Part shown: positions 50,803-59,824 of the stretch, piece after piece
Layout: every line of letters begins with the position of its first letter
Position numbering within the stretch: position 1 is the first letter of the stretch
Source: Actinobacillus succinogenes 130Z
GTDB taxonomy: Bacteria; Pseudomonadota; Gammaproteobacteria; Enterobacterales; Pasteurellaceae
Direction: 5' to 3'
Assembly (NCBI RefSeq): GCF_000017245.1
Contig: NC_009655.1
Coordinates: 1,860,001-1,924,000, forward strand
Length of the DNA: 64,000 nt
Notes under the pieces: model-generated
The model's database searches: none
The model's input: only the letters and a program-made list of their open reading frames with translations
Told to the model about the DNA's origin: nothing
Translations under genes and position numbers: made by a program

Positions 50803-51405
50803 ATGAACACCGGAAAAATTTCGCTCAAATACGGAGTGGTTTTAGGTCTGGTCGCTCTGATCTGTACGGCAATTTCCACAGGCGTTTATTTTCTCACCAA
50901 AGATAAAATCAATGCCGAAATCGCCAAACAACAACAGGCTTCGCTGGCACAGGTAATTCCCCACGGTTATTACGATAACGATGTAACGACAAACTGCGAG
51001 ACCCCGGATTCTCGCGAAATTGACAAAATTTGTACCGCACTTTCCGGCAGTCAAGTGCGGGCCTACGCTATAGAAGCGACGGCGCCGGACGGGTATTCAG
51101 GCAAAATCCGTTTGCTGATAGGCATGACGCCGGAAGGCGAGATTCTCGGCGTTCGCGTATTGGAACATAATGAAACGCCGGGGCTCGGCGATAAAATCGA
51201 AACGCGGATTTCCGATTGGATTTTGAGTTTCACCCGTAAAAAAATCGATCAGCAAAACCTGCGGGATTGGGCGGTAAAAAAAGACGGCGGAAAATTTGAT
51301 CAATTCGCCGGCGCAACTATTACGCCGCGGGCTGTGGTCAACCAGGTAAAACGCTCGGCGCTGGAAGCATTAAACCGGCAATCAAAGGAAACATCAAATA
51401 AATAA
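50803..51405 (+). CDS. rsxG: Electron transport complex subunit RsxG/RnfG, flavin-carrying
   Basis: The 200-residue protein has one N-terminal membrane helix (about 10-30) and a periplasmic FMN-binding domain. The flavin threonine lies in FAGATITPRAVV (family motif SGAT-x-T/S). Other conserved parts are GYSGKIRLLIGMTPEGEILGVRVLEHNETPGLGDKIE. I start at ATG 50803, preceded by GGGAGAAATTA. An upstream in-frame start at 50788 would overlap rsxD. Confidence 0.94.
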   Translation: MNTGKISLKYGVVLGLVALICTAISTGVYFLTKDKINAEIAKQQQASLAQVIPHGYYDNDVTTNCETPDSREIDKICTALSGSQVRAYAIEATAPDGYSGKIRLLIGMTPEGEILGVRVLEHNETPGLGDKIETRISDWILSFTRKKIDQQNLRDWAVKKDGGKFDQFAGATITPRAVVNQVKRSALEALNRQSKETSNK

Positions 51406-51447
51406 TCCGCATTTAAAAGTGCGGTCAAAATTACGTGAGTTTTTTAT

Positions 51448-52101
51448 ATGACAGAACAGACTAACCAAAATTTTTGGCGTGAGTTATTCGCTCAGGGGTT
51501 ATGGCGTAACAATCCCGCCATCGTCCAATTACTCGGACTTTGTCCGTTGCTGGCGGTATCGAATTCCGCCACGAATGCGCTGGGGTTGGGATTAGCGACA
51601 TTACTGGTGCTGACTTGTACAAACACCGTGGTGTCACTGCTGCGCAGACAGATTCCCCATGAAATCCGTATTCCTGTTTACGTATTGATCATTGCCACCA
51701 CGGTGACAGCGGTACAACTTTTAATGAACGCTTATACCTACAGCCTGTATCAATCTCTCGGAATTTTTATTCCGCTGATTGTCACCAACTGTATTGTGAT
51801 TGGTCGTGCGGAAGCTTTCGCTTCCCAAAACGGCGTGTTGCATTCCGCTTTCGACGGTTTTGCAATGGGATTGGGTATGACGCTCAGTCTGTTTTTATTA
51901 GGTGCATTGCGGGAAATCTTAGGTAACGGTACCTTATTTGACGGTTTACATTTATTGCTCGGCGACTGGGCAAAAATGTTCCGTATTGAGTTTTTTCATC
52001 ATGACAGCAACCTGTTACTGGCCATTTTACCCCCCGGGGCGTTTATCGGGTTGGGGATTATTCTAGCGGCAAAAAATATTTGGGATAAATATAGAGCATG
52101 A
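51448..52101 (+). CDS. rsxE: Electron transport complex subunit RsxE/RnfE
   Basis: The 217-residue inner-membrane protein has six hydrophobic helices, homologous to RsxA (NPAIVQLLGLCPLLAVSNSATNALGLG, IVTNCIVIGRAEAFAS). It is a little shorter than the E. coli protein. The gap to rsxG (42 bases) contains an uptake sequence. nth overlaps its stop by four bases (ATGA), so the DNA-repair gene is part of the rsx operon, as in E. coli. Confidence 0.94.
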   Translation: MTEQTNQNFWRELFAQGLWRNNPAIVQLLGLCPLLAVSNSATNALGLGLATLLVLTCTNTVVSLLRRQIPHEIRIPVYVLIIATTVTAVQLLMNAYTYSLYQSLGIFIPLIVTNCIVIGRAEAFASQNGVLHSAFDGFAMGLGMTLSLFLLGALREILGNGTLFDGLHLLLGDWAKMFRIEFFHHDSNLLLAILPPGAFIGLGIILAAKNIWDKYRA

Positions 52102-52733
52102 ATCAGCAAAAACGAATTGAAATTCTTACCCGATTGCGGGAGGAAATGCCTGAGCCGACCACCGAACTGGTCTATAATTCGCCTTTTGAGCTATTGATCG
52201 CGGTTATTTTATCGGCACAAGCCACCGACAAAAGCGTAAACAAAGCCACGAAAAAACTGTTTGCCGTGGCAAATACGCCGCAAGCCATTCTGGCTTTAGG
52301 GGTCGACAGTTTGAAAGAATACATCAAAACCATCGGGCTTTATAACAGCAAAGCGGAAAACATCATCAAAACCTGCCGCGATCTAATCGAAAAATTTAAC
52401 GGTAAAATTCCGGAAAATCGCACCGCATTGGAAAGCCTGGCGGGCGTAGGGCGTAAAACGGCTAACGTGGTACTCAATACCGCGTTCGGATATCCCACCA
52501 TCGCGGTGGATACCCACATTTTCCGGGTAGCCAACCGTACCGGTTTCGCGCCGGGTAAAGATGTGGTAAAAGTCGAGGAAAAACTGAATAAGGTGGTACC
52601 GGCGGAGTTCAAAGTGGACGTCCATCACTGGCTGATTTTACACGGGCGTTATACTTGCATTGCACGCAAACCGCGTTGCGGTTCCTGTATTATTGAAGAT
52701 TTGTGCGAATACAAAGGTAAAACCGATGTCTGA
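52098..52733 (+). CDS. nth: Endonuclease III
   Basis: Nth is a bifunctional DNA glycosylase/AP lyase that removes oxidised pyrimidines. The 211-residue product is the E. coli length. It has the helix-hairpin-helix LAGVGRKTANVVLN with the catalytic lysine, the catalytic aspartate in IAVDTHIFRVANR, and a C-terminal [4Fe-4S] loop (CIARKPRCGSCIIEDLC). It is the last gene of the rsxABCDGE-nth operon. Confidence 0.96.
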   Translation: MNQQKRIEILTRLREEMPEPTTELVYNSPFELLIAVILSAQATDKSVNKATKKLFAVANTPQAILALGVDSLKEYIKTIGLYNSKAENIIKTCRDLIEKFNGKIPENRTALESLAGVGRKTANVVLNTAFGYPTIAVDTHIFRVANRTGFAPGKDVVKVEEKLNKVVPAEFKVDVHHWLILHGRYTCIARKPRCGSCIIEDLCEYKGKTDV

Positions 52734-52812
52734 TTCCCGGCATTATTTTGCTAAATCGTGTAAGTACGGTTAAAATAATGCGCTTTTTTTAAACTTAACG
52801 GAAATAAAATTC

Positions 52813-54180
52813 ATGACTCAAAAACAAGAACGTCAAACCTGGTCAAGCAAACTCACCTATATAATGACGGTGGCGGGCGCGACGGTCGGCTTCGGCGCTA
52901 CCTGGCGGTTTCCATATTTAGTCGGGGAAAACGGCGGCGGAGCCTACGTACTGCTTTTCTGCATCGCGATGATTGTTATCGGTATTCCAATGATTCTGGT
53001 GGAAAATGTCATCGGTCGTCGTTTGCGGGTAAATTCCATTGATGCTTTTGGCGACAAACTTCATGATAAGCATATTTCCAAATGGTGGAAAATTCTGGGT
53101 TACACGGGACTGTTGGGCGCATTCGGTATTATGGCGTACTACATGGTGCTCGGCGGCTGGGTGATGAACTATGTCGTCAGTCTGATCAACGGTTCGCTGG
53201 ATATTTCCGTTCCGATCACCAAAGATACGGCAAAAAATTTCTATGATATGAGTATTGGTAATAGTCCGTTACAAATTGCCGTTTATACCTTTATTTTTGT
53301 CGCCGTTAACTACATTATTCTGGCAAAAGGCATTATCGGCGGTATTGAGCGTTCGGTAAAATTCCTTATGCCGTTATTGTTCGTATTTTTAATCGGTATG
53401 GTTATCCGCAACGTTACCCTGCCCGGTGCGATGGAAGGGATTATTTACTATTTGAAACCCGATTTCGGTAAAATCACGCCACAATTGTTTATAAAAGTAT
53501 TAGGACAGGTTTTCTTTGCGTTAAGTCTGGGATTCGGCGTCATCATTACGCTATCCAGTTATCTCAGCAAACAAGAAAACCTGATCCAAACGGCTGTGAT
53601 CACAGGTTTCACCAACACCATTATCGCCGTGTTGGCGGGATTTATGATTTTCCCGTCGCTGTTTAGTTTCGGCATTGCGCCGGATTCGGGACCGACTTTA
53701 GTGTTCCAAAGCCTGCCTATTGTTTTTTCCCATTTATGGGCGGGTACATTCTTTGCGATCGTTTTTTTCAGTTTATTGCTGATCGCTGCGCTCACCACTT
53801 CCATAACCATTTACGAAGTGATGATTACGGCATTACAGGAAAAGCTGCGTATGCGACGCGGTAAAGCCATTATTCTGACATTAGGCGGTATTTTTCTGAT
53901 AGGTAATATTCCGTCCGTATTGAGTGACAATCTGCTGAAAGACGTGCGTCCGTTCGGCATGAGTATTTTTAATGCCTTTGATTACATCAGCGGAAATATT
54001 CTGTTTTTATTAACCGCTCTCGGCTGTGCCGTATTTGTTGGATTTGTGTTAAAAGATCAGGCCAAAAAAGAATTATCGCCTACACCGGATTCAACCTTTA
54101 CCACCGTTTGGTTTAACTACGTGAAATTCGTAGTACCGGTGATTATTGCCGTTATTTTTATCAGTAATTTTCTGCTGTAA
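52813..54180 (+). CDS. Sodium-dependent transporter of the NSS/SNF family
   Basis: The 455-residue inner-membrane protein has about eleven or twelve helices. The family start reads GATVGFGATWRFPYLVGENGGGAYVLL. Family members cotransport sodium with amino acids or other small amines; the substrate here is unknown. Compared by eye with LeuT (AVGLGNFLRFP), the asparagine that ligates sodium site 1 (Asn27 in LeuT) is replaced by alanine. It is monocistronic, 79 bases after nth. Confidence 0.88.
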   Translation: MTQKQERQTWSSKLTYIMTVAGATVGFGATWRFPYLVGENGGGAYVLLFCIAMIVIGIPMILVENVIGRRLRVNSIDAFGDKLHDKHISKWWKILGYTGLLGAFGIMAYYMVLGGWVMNYVVSLINGSLDISVPITKDTAKNFYDMSIGNSPLQIAVYTFIFVAVNYIILAKGIIGGIERSVKFLMPLLFVFLIGMVIRNVTLPGAMEGIIYYLKPDFGKITPQLFIKVLGQVFFALSLGFGVIITLSSYLSKQENLIQTAVITGFTNTIIAVLAGFMIFPSLFSFGIAPDSGPTLVFQSLPIVFSHLWAGTFFAIVFFSLLLIAALTTSITIYEVMITALQEKLRMRRGKAIILTLGGIFLIGNIPSVLSDNLLKDVRPFGMSIFNAFDYISGNILFLLTALGCAVFVGFVLKDQAKKELSPTPDSTFTTVWFNYVKFVVPVIIAVIFISNFLL

Positions 54181-54198
54181 TCTTTGGCATTTCAATGT

Positions 54199-54223
54199 AA
54201 AAAGGCTCCGATTGGAGCCTTTT
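54199..54223 (+). terminator. Terminator after the NSS transporter
   Basis: AAAAAGGCTCC and GGAGCCTTTT pair with a four-base loop, 19 bases past the stop. Confidence 0.9.
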
Positions 54224-54257
54224 AAGTATTGAATATCACTCAATATTCCGAATACCG

Positions 54258-54287
54258 AAAAGTGCGGTCGAATTTACCGCACTTTTT
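54258..54287. terminator. Uptake-sequence pair, terminator of potD
   Basis: AAAAGTGCGGT (54258-54268) and ACCGCACTTTTT (54276-54287) form an 11-pair stem with a short loop. T-runs on both strands serve potD (minus) and back up the previous terminator. Confidence 0.85.
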
Positions 54288-54311
54288 AGTTAAACGAACA
54301 ACTGTTGCCTA

Positions 54312-55403
54312 TTATCTTGCCGCTTTCAGCTCTTGATAATATTTTTCGTAAAGTTCTACCGCTTCCCCTACGTCATCTTGCCAATGGGCGTTTTGCAATA
54401 CCTCCGCAGCCGGATAAATTGCCGGATCCTGAGTAATTTCAGCCGGTAATTTGGCTTTGGCTTTTAAGTTAGAAGTCGGATAACCGATTTCAAGGGTTAA
54501 TTTCTCTGCCACTTTTTCACTTAATAAATAGTTGATTAATTTATGCGCCGCATCCGGATGTTTGGCATTTGCCGGAATAGCTAATGTATCAACCCACAAC
54601 ACCGGCCCTTCTTTCGGGAATACCATGTCGATGGTATTCGGTGCGTCTTTTTTCGCGATACGCACCGAACCGTTCCATAATTGACCTAACTCCACCTCTC
54701 CTGCGATGAAAGAATTGGCCGGATTATCGGAATTAAACGAAAGCACGTTCGGACGTAATTTTAATAATTCTTCGTAAGCCGCCTTGATTTCATCCGGATT
54801 CGTAGTATTCGGATTAAACCCTAATTTTACTAATGCAATGTTGAATACTTCACGGGCATCATCTAATAATTGAACTTTACCGGCATATTCGGGCTTCCAC
54901 AAATCGCCCCAAGAAGTAAAATCCGAGCCTTTGTAAGTATTCACGTTAAATGCGATACCCGGTGCGCCTAATAACTGCGGCAGGCTGTATTTATTACCTT
55001 CATCATAAGATTTATTCAACCAATCCGGATCAAGCTCGGCAATCACCGGTAATTTGCTGTGATCCAATTCTGTTAACATGCCTTCACGCGCCATTTTAGA
55101 TACAAAGTAATTAGAAGGTGCAATTACGTCATAGCCGTCGTCACCTTTTGTCTGCAATTTTACTTTAGCATACATGGTTTCGTTGGATTCCAGACTGGAA
55201 ACGTTTACTTTAATGCCCGTTTCTTTAGTGAATTCGTCCAATAAACCGTCCGGTACATATTCGGTCCAGGTGTAAAGATTGACGACATTATCGCCTGAAG
55301 CCTGCGCGTTGTTTGCGCCGTCAGCGTTACTGTCTTTATCATTACAACCTGTCACCGCAACCGCTACTAAGCTAGCCGCGAAAAGACCCGCTAATTTTTT
55401 CAT
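54312..55403 (-). CDS. potD: Spermidine/putrescine-binding protein PotD, lipoprotein form
   Basis: The 363-residue substrate-binding protein is for polyamine uptake by PotABC. The signal peptide MKKLAGLFAASLVAVAVTG ends in a lipobox (VTGC), so the mature protein should be a lipid-anchored periplasmic protein, unlike soluble E. coli PotD. A short Asp/Asn/Ala-rich linker follows. The fold then begins VVNLYTWTEYVPDGLLDEFTKETGIKV, with YDVIAPSNYFVSKM and LWNGSVRIAKK. It follows potC but is separated from it by a strong hairpin terminator at 55461-55506. Confidence 0.92.
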   Translation of the reverse strand: MKKLAGLFAASLVAVAVTGCNDKDSNADGANNAQASGDNVVNLYTWTEYVPDGLLDEFTKETGIKVNVSSLESNETMYAKVKLQTKGDDGYDVIAPSNYFVSKMAREGMLTELDHSKLPVIAELDPDWLNKSYDEGNKYSLPQLLGAPGIAFNVNTYKGSDFTSWGDLWKPEYAGKVQLLDDAREVFNIALVKLGFNPNTTNPDEIKAAYEELLKLRPNVLSFNSDNPANSFIAGEVELGQLWNGSVRIAKKDAPNTIDMVFPKEGPVLWVDTLAIPANAKHPDAAHKLINYLLSEKVAEKLTLEIGYPTSNLKAKAKLPAEITQDPAIYPAAEVLQNAHWQDDVGEAVELYEKYYQELKAAR

Positions 55404-55460
55404 TCAGATTTTCTCCAATGATGATGTTAAGAGTATCCGCCTTTCCGATAGAAAGACATA

Positions 55461-55506
55461 AAAAAACGCCTGACTTTAGGCTAGTTTCTAGCTTACCGGT
55501 CGGGCG
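55461..55506 (-). terminator. Nested hairpin terminator between potC and potD
   Basis: On the minus strand CGCCCGAC and GTCAGGCG pair as an outer stem. An inner GCTAG/CTAGC stem has a three-base loop, and T7 follows. It would stop most transcripts after potC, leaving potD to read-through or its own promoter. A further short hairpin (CTTTC/GAAAG, 55441-55455) lies between it and potD. Confidence 0.8.
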
Positions 55507-55549
55507 CTATTGTATGGATAAAAGTGCGGTTTGTCCAGGCGAAGTTTTT

Positions 55550-56320
55550 TTACCCTTTGTCTTTACGTCCGATTAATTGGCCTAGCATGACCAAGAGCAA
55601 TGACAATACGATCATAATAGTTGCCAATGCGTTAACTTCGGGCGTTACCCCGGTTTTTACCAATGAATAAATCTTCAACGGTAAAATTTCATAGCTTGCA
55701 CCGCTCACAAAAGACGACACCACTACGTCGTCCAGCGAAAGGGTAAAACTTAACAGCCAACCGGATACGATTGCGGGTAACGCCAGCGGCAAAATGATTT
55801 TACGCAGAATCGTAACTTCACTCGCACCTAAATCGCGTGCGGCTTCAAGCATGCGAATGTCAAAACCTTTCAGACGCGAAAAGACGCTGACAACGACATA
55901 AGGCAAACAAAACGTGACATGCGCCAATAATAATGACCAAAAGCCTAATGAAATACCGACAATCATAAACAATGCCAGTAAGGATACCGCCATGACAATA
56001 TCCGGCGACATCATTACCACGAACAACATACCGCTTACCGCCTGCTTACCGCGGAATTTATAACGGTAAAGGGCAATCGCCGTTAAGCTGCCGATAACGG
56101 TAGCTAATGTGGCACCCACAAAAGCGATGACTACAGAATGAATCGCCGCTTGAATCAGGGTATCGTTACTAAACAACCGTTCATACCAGTTCCAGCTGAA
56201 GCCTTTCCAGCTTAACCCGTAACGATCGCCGTTAAAAGAATTACCTACCAAAATAAAAATTGGAATGTACAAATAAGCGTACACCACAAACATAAAGAAA
56301 TTACGCAGCATACGATTCAT
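55550..56320 (-). CDS. potC: Spermidine/putrescine ABC transporter permease PotC
   Basis: The 256-residue inner-membrane permease has about six helices. The ATPase-docking loop MLEAARDLGASEVTILRKIILPLALP is near residue 160, and it opens NFFMFVVYAYLYIPIFILVGNSFN. It shares one base with the potB stop (TAATG), showing translational coupling in the potABC set. Confidence 0.95.
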   Translation of the reverse strand: MNRMLRNFFMFVVYAYLYIPIFILVGNSFNGDRYGLSWKGFSWNWYERLFSNDTLIQAAIHSVVIAFVGATLATVIGSLTAIALYRYKFRGKQAVSGMLFVVMMSPDIVMAVSLLALFMIVGISLGFWSLLLAHVTFCLPYVVVSVFSRLKGFDIRMLEAARDLGASEVTILRKIILPLALPAIVSGWLLSFTLSLDDVVVSSFVSGASYEILPLKIYSLVKTGVTPEVNALATIMIVLSLLLVMLGQLIGRKDKG

Positions 56321-57183
56321 TATTCTAACTCCACTTTCTTATTCAGTAATTTATTCGCTTTATAATAAACGAAAATCAACAATGCCATCAGAATGGTCAG
56401 ACCGATACTGATTGCGGCGCCGAACGGCCAGTTGCGGGAGACCAGAAATTCGCTCTTAATTACGTTACCCACCAACAGTACTTTTGCTCCGCCCAGTAAA
56501 TCCGCCACATAGAACATGCCCATCGCCGGTAATAACACCAACAGACACCCCGCAACGATACCCGGCATCGTCAACGGAATAATGATTTTCACAAAACGTT
56601 GAAATGCATTTGCACCTAAATCTTTCGCCGCTTCCAACAAACGCAAATCCAGTTTTTCGATGGCGGAATACAATGGTAAAATCATAAACGGTAATAACAA
56701 ATATACTAACCCGATAATCACCGCCACTTCCGTATTTAAAATACGAATCGGTTCGTTAATCAACCCGATTGAAAGTAACGCTTCGTTCAAAATTCCCTTT
56801 ACACCTAAAAACACTTTCATCCCGTAAATACGGATTAATGAGTTTGTCCAGAACGGTAATACCAGCAAAAACATTAAAAACGGACGATATTTTGCATTGA
56901 TTTTAGTCATGATAAATGCAAAAGGATAACCGATTACCAAACAAAGTACGGTCGCAATCGCCGACATGTACAGTGAATTCCACACCACAGTTCCGTACAA
57001 CGGTTCGAACAAGCGGGTATAGTTTTCAAACGTGAACGGTAACGCGTAAAAATTGCTGGCATCTTTGCTTAAGAAGCTGACGATAAACACCAAAAAATTC
57101 GGCGCAAAGACGAAGAAAATCAGCCAAGCGAAGATGATACCAACCGTAATTTTCTGAAATTTATTGGTCGTCATTTTCATCAT
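56320..57183 (-). CDS. potB: Spermidine/putrescine ABC transporter permease PotB
   Basis: The 287-residue permease has six membrane helices and the docking loop LLEAAKDLGANAFQRFVKIIIPLTMP near residue 180. It overlaps the end of potA by 23 bases if the first ATG is used. The internal ATG of MTTNKFQKI (four codons in) is an alternative start that would shorten the overlap to 14 bases. Confidence 0.94.
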   Translation of the reverse strand: MMKMTTNKFQKITVGIIFAWLIFFVFAPNFLVFIVSFLSKDASNFYALPFTFENYTRLFEPLYGTVVWNSLYMSAIATVLCLVIGYPFAFIMTKINAKYRPFLMFLLVLPFWTNSLIRIYGMKVFLGVKGILNEALLSIGLINEPIRILNTEVAVIIGLVYLLLPFMILPLYSAIEKLDLRLLEAAKDLGANAFQRFVKIIIPLTMPGIVAGCLLVLLPAMGMFYVADLLGGAKVLLVGNVIKSEFLVSRNWPFGAAISIGLTILMALLIFVYYKANKLLNKKVELE

Positions 57184-58282
57184 TCAATACCACTTCCCAT
57201 TTTTCAATCCAAGTGACCGCCACTTTCTGATCTAATGAGTGATCGATATTCGGGTCGTCCTCGTTAAAGAATTCGCTGACCAGAACCAGTTTACCGTTAT
57301 GCTCAAGTTCTACCGTAGATTCCAGTGTCATTCCCTTATAATTACGTTCGCGAATATGGCCGATAATCGCACTGGATTTCTCGTTCTCATCTAATTCTTC
57401 AAGCAATACGTCTTCCGGACGAAGCAATACTTTCAGTTTTTGTTTCGGTTGCACCGGCTGAGAGGCATAAATATCACAGATATGTCCTTCCACATTCGCC
57501 CTAACACGCTGCTCATCAACGCGGTCAATCACGGTTGCGTCAAAGATATTGATTTCACCGATAAACTTAGCCACAAATAAGTTACGCGGTTCTTCATAAA
57601 TCTCGCGCGGAGAGCCGTCCTGCTCGATATTCCCTTTGCGTAACACGATGATACGATCCGACATAGTCAGCGCTTCTTCCTGATCATGTGTCACAAAAAT
57701 AAAGGTAATGCCTAATTGCCGCTGCAAAGATTTCAATTCGTTCTGCATTTTCTTACGTAATTTATAATCTAATGCGGATAAGGATTCGTCCAGCAACAAA
57801 ACTTTCGGTTTGTTCACCACCGCACGCGCAATGGCAATACGTTGTTGTTGCCCGCCCGAAAGCTGAGTCGGCTTACGGTTAGCCATATCTTCCAATTGCA
57901 CCATGCGTAACGCTTCGAGCACGCGTGTTTTAATTTCGCTCTCAGGCACTTTCTGCATACGTAAACCAAATGCCACATTATCAAAAATCGTCATATGCGG
58001 AAACAACGCATAACTTTGGAATACCGTATTCACATGACGTTGTTCGGCCGGGATATTCGTCACGTCTTCGCCGTCCAAAATAATCTGTCCGCCATTCGCT
58101 TCCTCAAATCCCGCAATTAAACGTAAAACCGTGGTTTTACCGCAACCCGACGGACCAAGAATGGTAATAAACTCACCATTATTAATGGTTAAATTAAAAT
58201 TATTGATAATTGTGTTATCGCCATAAGCTTTTCTTAAAGAACGCAGCTCGACGATAGGTTTAGTTTGATTTGTCTGTTCCAC
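57161..58282 (-). CDS. potA: Spermidine/putrescine ABC transporter ATP-binding protein PotA
   Basis: The 373-residue ATPase has Walker A LGPSGCGKTTVL, signature LSGGQQQRIAIARAVV, Walker B VLLLDESLSALD and H-loop VTHDQEEA. A C-terminal TOBE-type regulatory domain begins at about residue 240. I start at GTG 58282 (EQTNQTKPIVELRSL). The Haemophilus protein begins at the same place, and the upstream TTG-led extension (58306) has no homology. It is the first gene of the operon and is divergent from pepT. Confidence 0.93.
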   Translation of the reverse strand: MEQTNQTKPIVELRSLRKAYGDNTIINNFNLTINNGEFITILGPSGCGKTTVLRLIAGFEEANGGQIILDGEDVTNIPAEQRHVNTVFQSYALFPHMTIFDNVAFGLRMQKVPESEIKTRVLEALRMVQLEDMANRKPTQLSGGQQQRIAIARAVVNKPKVLLLDESLSALDYKLRKKMQNELKSLQRQLGITFIFVTHDQEEALTMSDRIIVLRKGNIEQDGSPREIYEEPRNLFVAKFIGEINIFDATVIDRVDEQRVRANVEGHICDIYASQPVQPKQKLKVLLRPEDVLLEELDENEKSSAIIGHIRERNYKGMTLESTVELEHNGKLVLVSEFFNEDDPNIDHSLDQKVAVTWIEKWEVVLNDENDDQ

Positions 58283-58484
58283 TAGCTTTGTTTTTCTCCA
58301 TAACAAACTAAATGAAATTCTGCCTGCAATTTCGATTTGCAGACACCTGAGAAATTAAATGCTATATGATATAGCTAACCTTTCATGATGAAAAGAAATT
58401 AATCCGTTTTCAGTAAAATTTCGTATAAAAAATTTATAATTTTTCCGATAAAAAAACATATTCCCTTGAAATAACGGTAAATCT

Positions 58485-58526
58485 TTGTCGTATATCAAGA
58501 AAATCTCGGACTAAAATTGATACAGT
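58485..58526 (+). promoter_or_regulatory. FNR-type promoter of pepT
   Basis: TTGTC-GTAT-ATCAA (58485-58498) matches the FNR consensus at eight of ten positions. TACAGT (58521-58526) follows, so the start is near 58533 and the site is centred at -41.5, the normal class II activator position. pepT is an FNR-dependent gene in Salmonella. Confidence 0.65.
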
Positions 58527-58554
58527 AAGGCATATTTTATGGAGATTTTATACT

Positions 58555-59781
58555 ATGTCGTTTACCGAACAACTTCTGGAACGATTTCTAACCTATATCA
58601 CCTTTGATACCCAATCAAAAGTGGGTGCCAAATCGTCGCCCAGCACACAAGGACAAGTTAAACTGGCCAAACATTTAACTCAGGAGTTACAACAACTCGG
58701 ACTGGAAGAAATTACGTTAACAAAACACGGAATTTTGACCGCACTTTTTCCGGCTAACGTCAATAACGCTCCGACCATAGGTTTAATTTCCCATCTCGAT
58801 ACGTCTCCCGAATGCAGCGGTAAAAACGTTCGGGCCGAAGTCATCGAAAACTATCGCGGCGGTGATATTGCCTTAGGTATCGGTGATGAATTTATCAGTC
58901 CGGCTTATTATCCCTTTTTACACCAGCTAATCGGTAAAACCCTTATTGTTGCCGACGGCACGACGTTGCTCGGTGCGGATAACAAAGCAGGAATTGCAGA
59001 AATTCTGACCGCACTTACCGAGATAAAAAAACGCAATCTGCCACACTGTAATATTCGTATTGCTTTCACTCCCGATGAAGAAATCGGTTTGGGTATGCAC
59101 TATTTCCCGTGGGAAGCCTTTCCTTGCGATTGGGCATACACCATCGACGGCGGCGAAGCGGGCGAATTGGAATATGAAAACTTTAATGCCGCAACGGCAA
59201 AAGTTACCATTTACGGGCGCAGTATTCATCCGGGTTCGGCAAAAGGTAAGCTGATTAACGCACTGGCGTTAGCCTGCGATTTTCAGCAAAGACTTCCTGC
59301 TGACGAAGTACCGGAAAAAACCGAGGGTAAAGAAGGTTTTTTCCATTTACAACGGTTAACGGGCGATATTGAAAAAGCCGAATTACATTATCTCATCCGT
59401 GATTTTGATCCGGATAAATTCGAACAACGAAAAACCTTTATCCGGCAGACGGTGGAGCAATTCAATCAGCAAAAAAAATTACGTCAAAAAGCCGAAGTGA
59501 CTATAACCGACAGTTACAAAAATATGTATGACGTAGTAAAAACCGTACCGCAATCCATTGATCTAGCGGATAAAGCCATGAAAGCGTGCCATATCACTCC
59601 CGTTCACAAACCGATTCGCGGCGGTACGGACGGCGCATGGCTGGCGGAAAAAGGTTTAGCCTGCCCGAATATTTTTACCGGCGGTTACAACTTTCACAGC
59701 AAACACGAACTCATCAGCCTTGAAGGCATGGCGGACGCCGTGAACGTAATCATTAAAATGATGGAATTGGCGGTGAAATAA
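58555..59781 (+). CDS. pepT: Peptidase T (tripeptide aminopeptidase)
   Basis: PepT is a cytoplasmic dizinc M20 peptidase that removes the N-terminal residue from tripeptides. The 408-residue product is the standard length. Zinc-site segments are SHLDTSPE, LLGADNKAGIAEI, FTPDEEIGLGMHYF, TIDGGEAGELEYENF and the C-terminal GGYNFHSKHE. The gene has its own FNR-like promoter and ends at a hairpin shared with thiI. Confidence 0.96.
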   Translation: MSFTEQLLERFLTYITFDTQSKVGAKSSPSTQGQVKLAKHLTQELQQLGLEEITLTKHGILTALFPANVNNAPTIGLISHLDTSPECSGKNVRAEVIENYRGGDIALGIGDEFISPAYYPFLHQLIGKTLIVADGTTLLGADNKAGIAEILTALTEIKKRNLPHCNIRIAFTPDEEIGLGMHYFPWEAFPCDWAYTIDGGEAGELEYENFNAATAKVTIYGRSIHPGSAKGKLINALALACDFQQRLPADEVPEKTEGKEGFFHLQRLTGDIEKAELHYLIRDFDPDKFEQRKTFIRQTVEQFNQQKKLRQKAEVTITDSYKNMYDVVKTVPQSIDLADKAMKACHITPVHKPIRGGTDGAWLAEKGLACPNIFTGGYNFHSKHELISLEGMADAVNVIIKMMELAVK

Positions 59782-59783
59782 TG

Positions 59784-59814
59784 ATAAAAAAATCCCCTGA
59801 TTATTCAGGGGATT
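59784..59814 (-). terminator. Terminator between pepT and thiI
   Basis: AATCCCCTGA and TCAGGGGATT pair perfectly around a four-base loop. The T7 tract is on the minus strand, so it chiefly serves thiI. Confidence 0.88.
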
Positions 59815-59824
59815 GGAATTTCCA

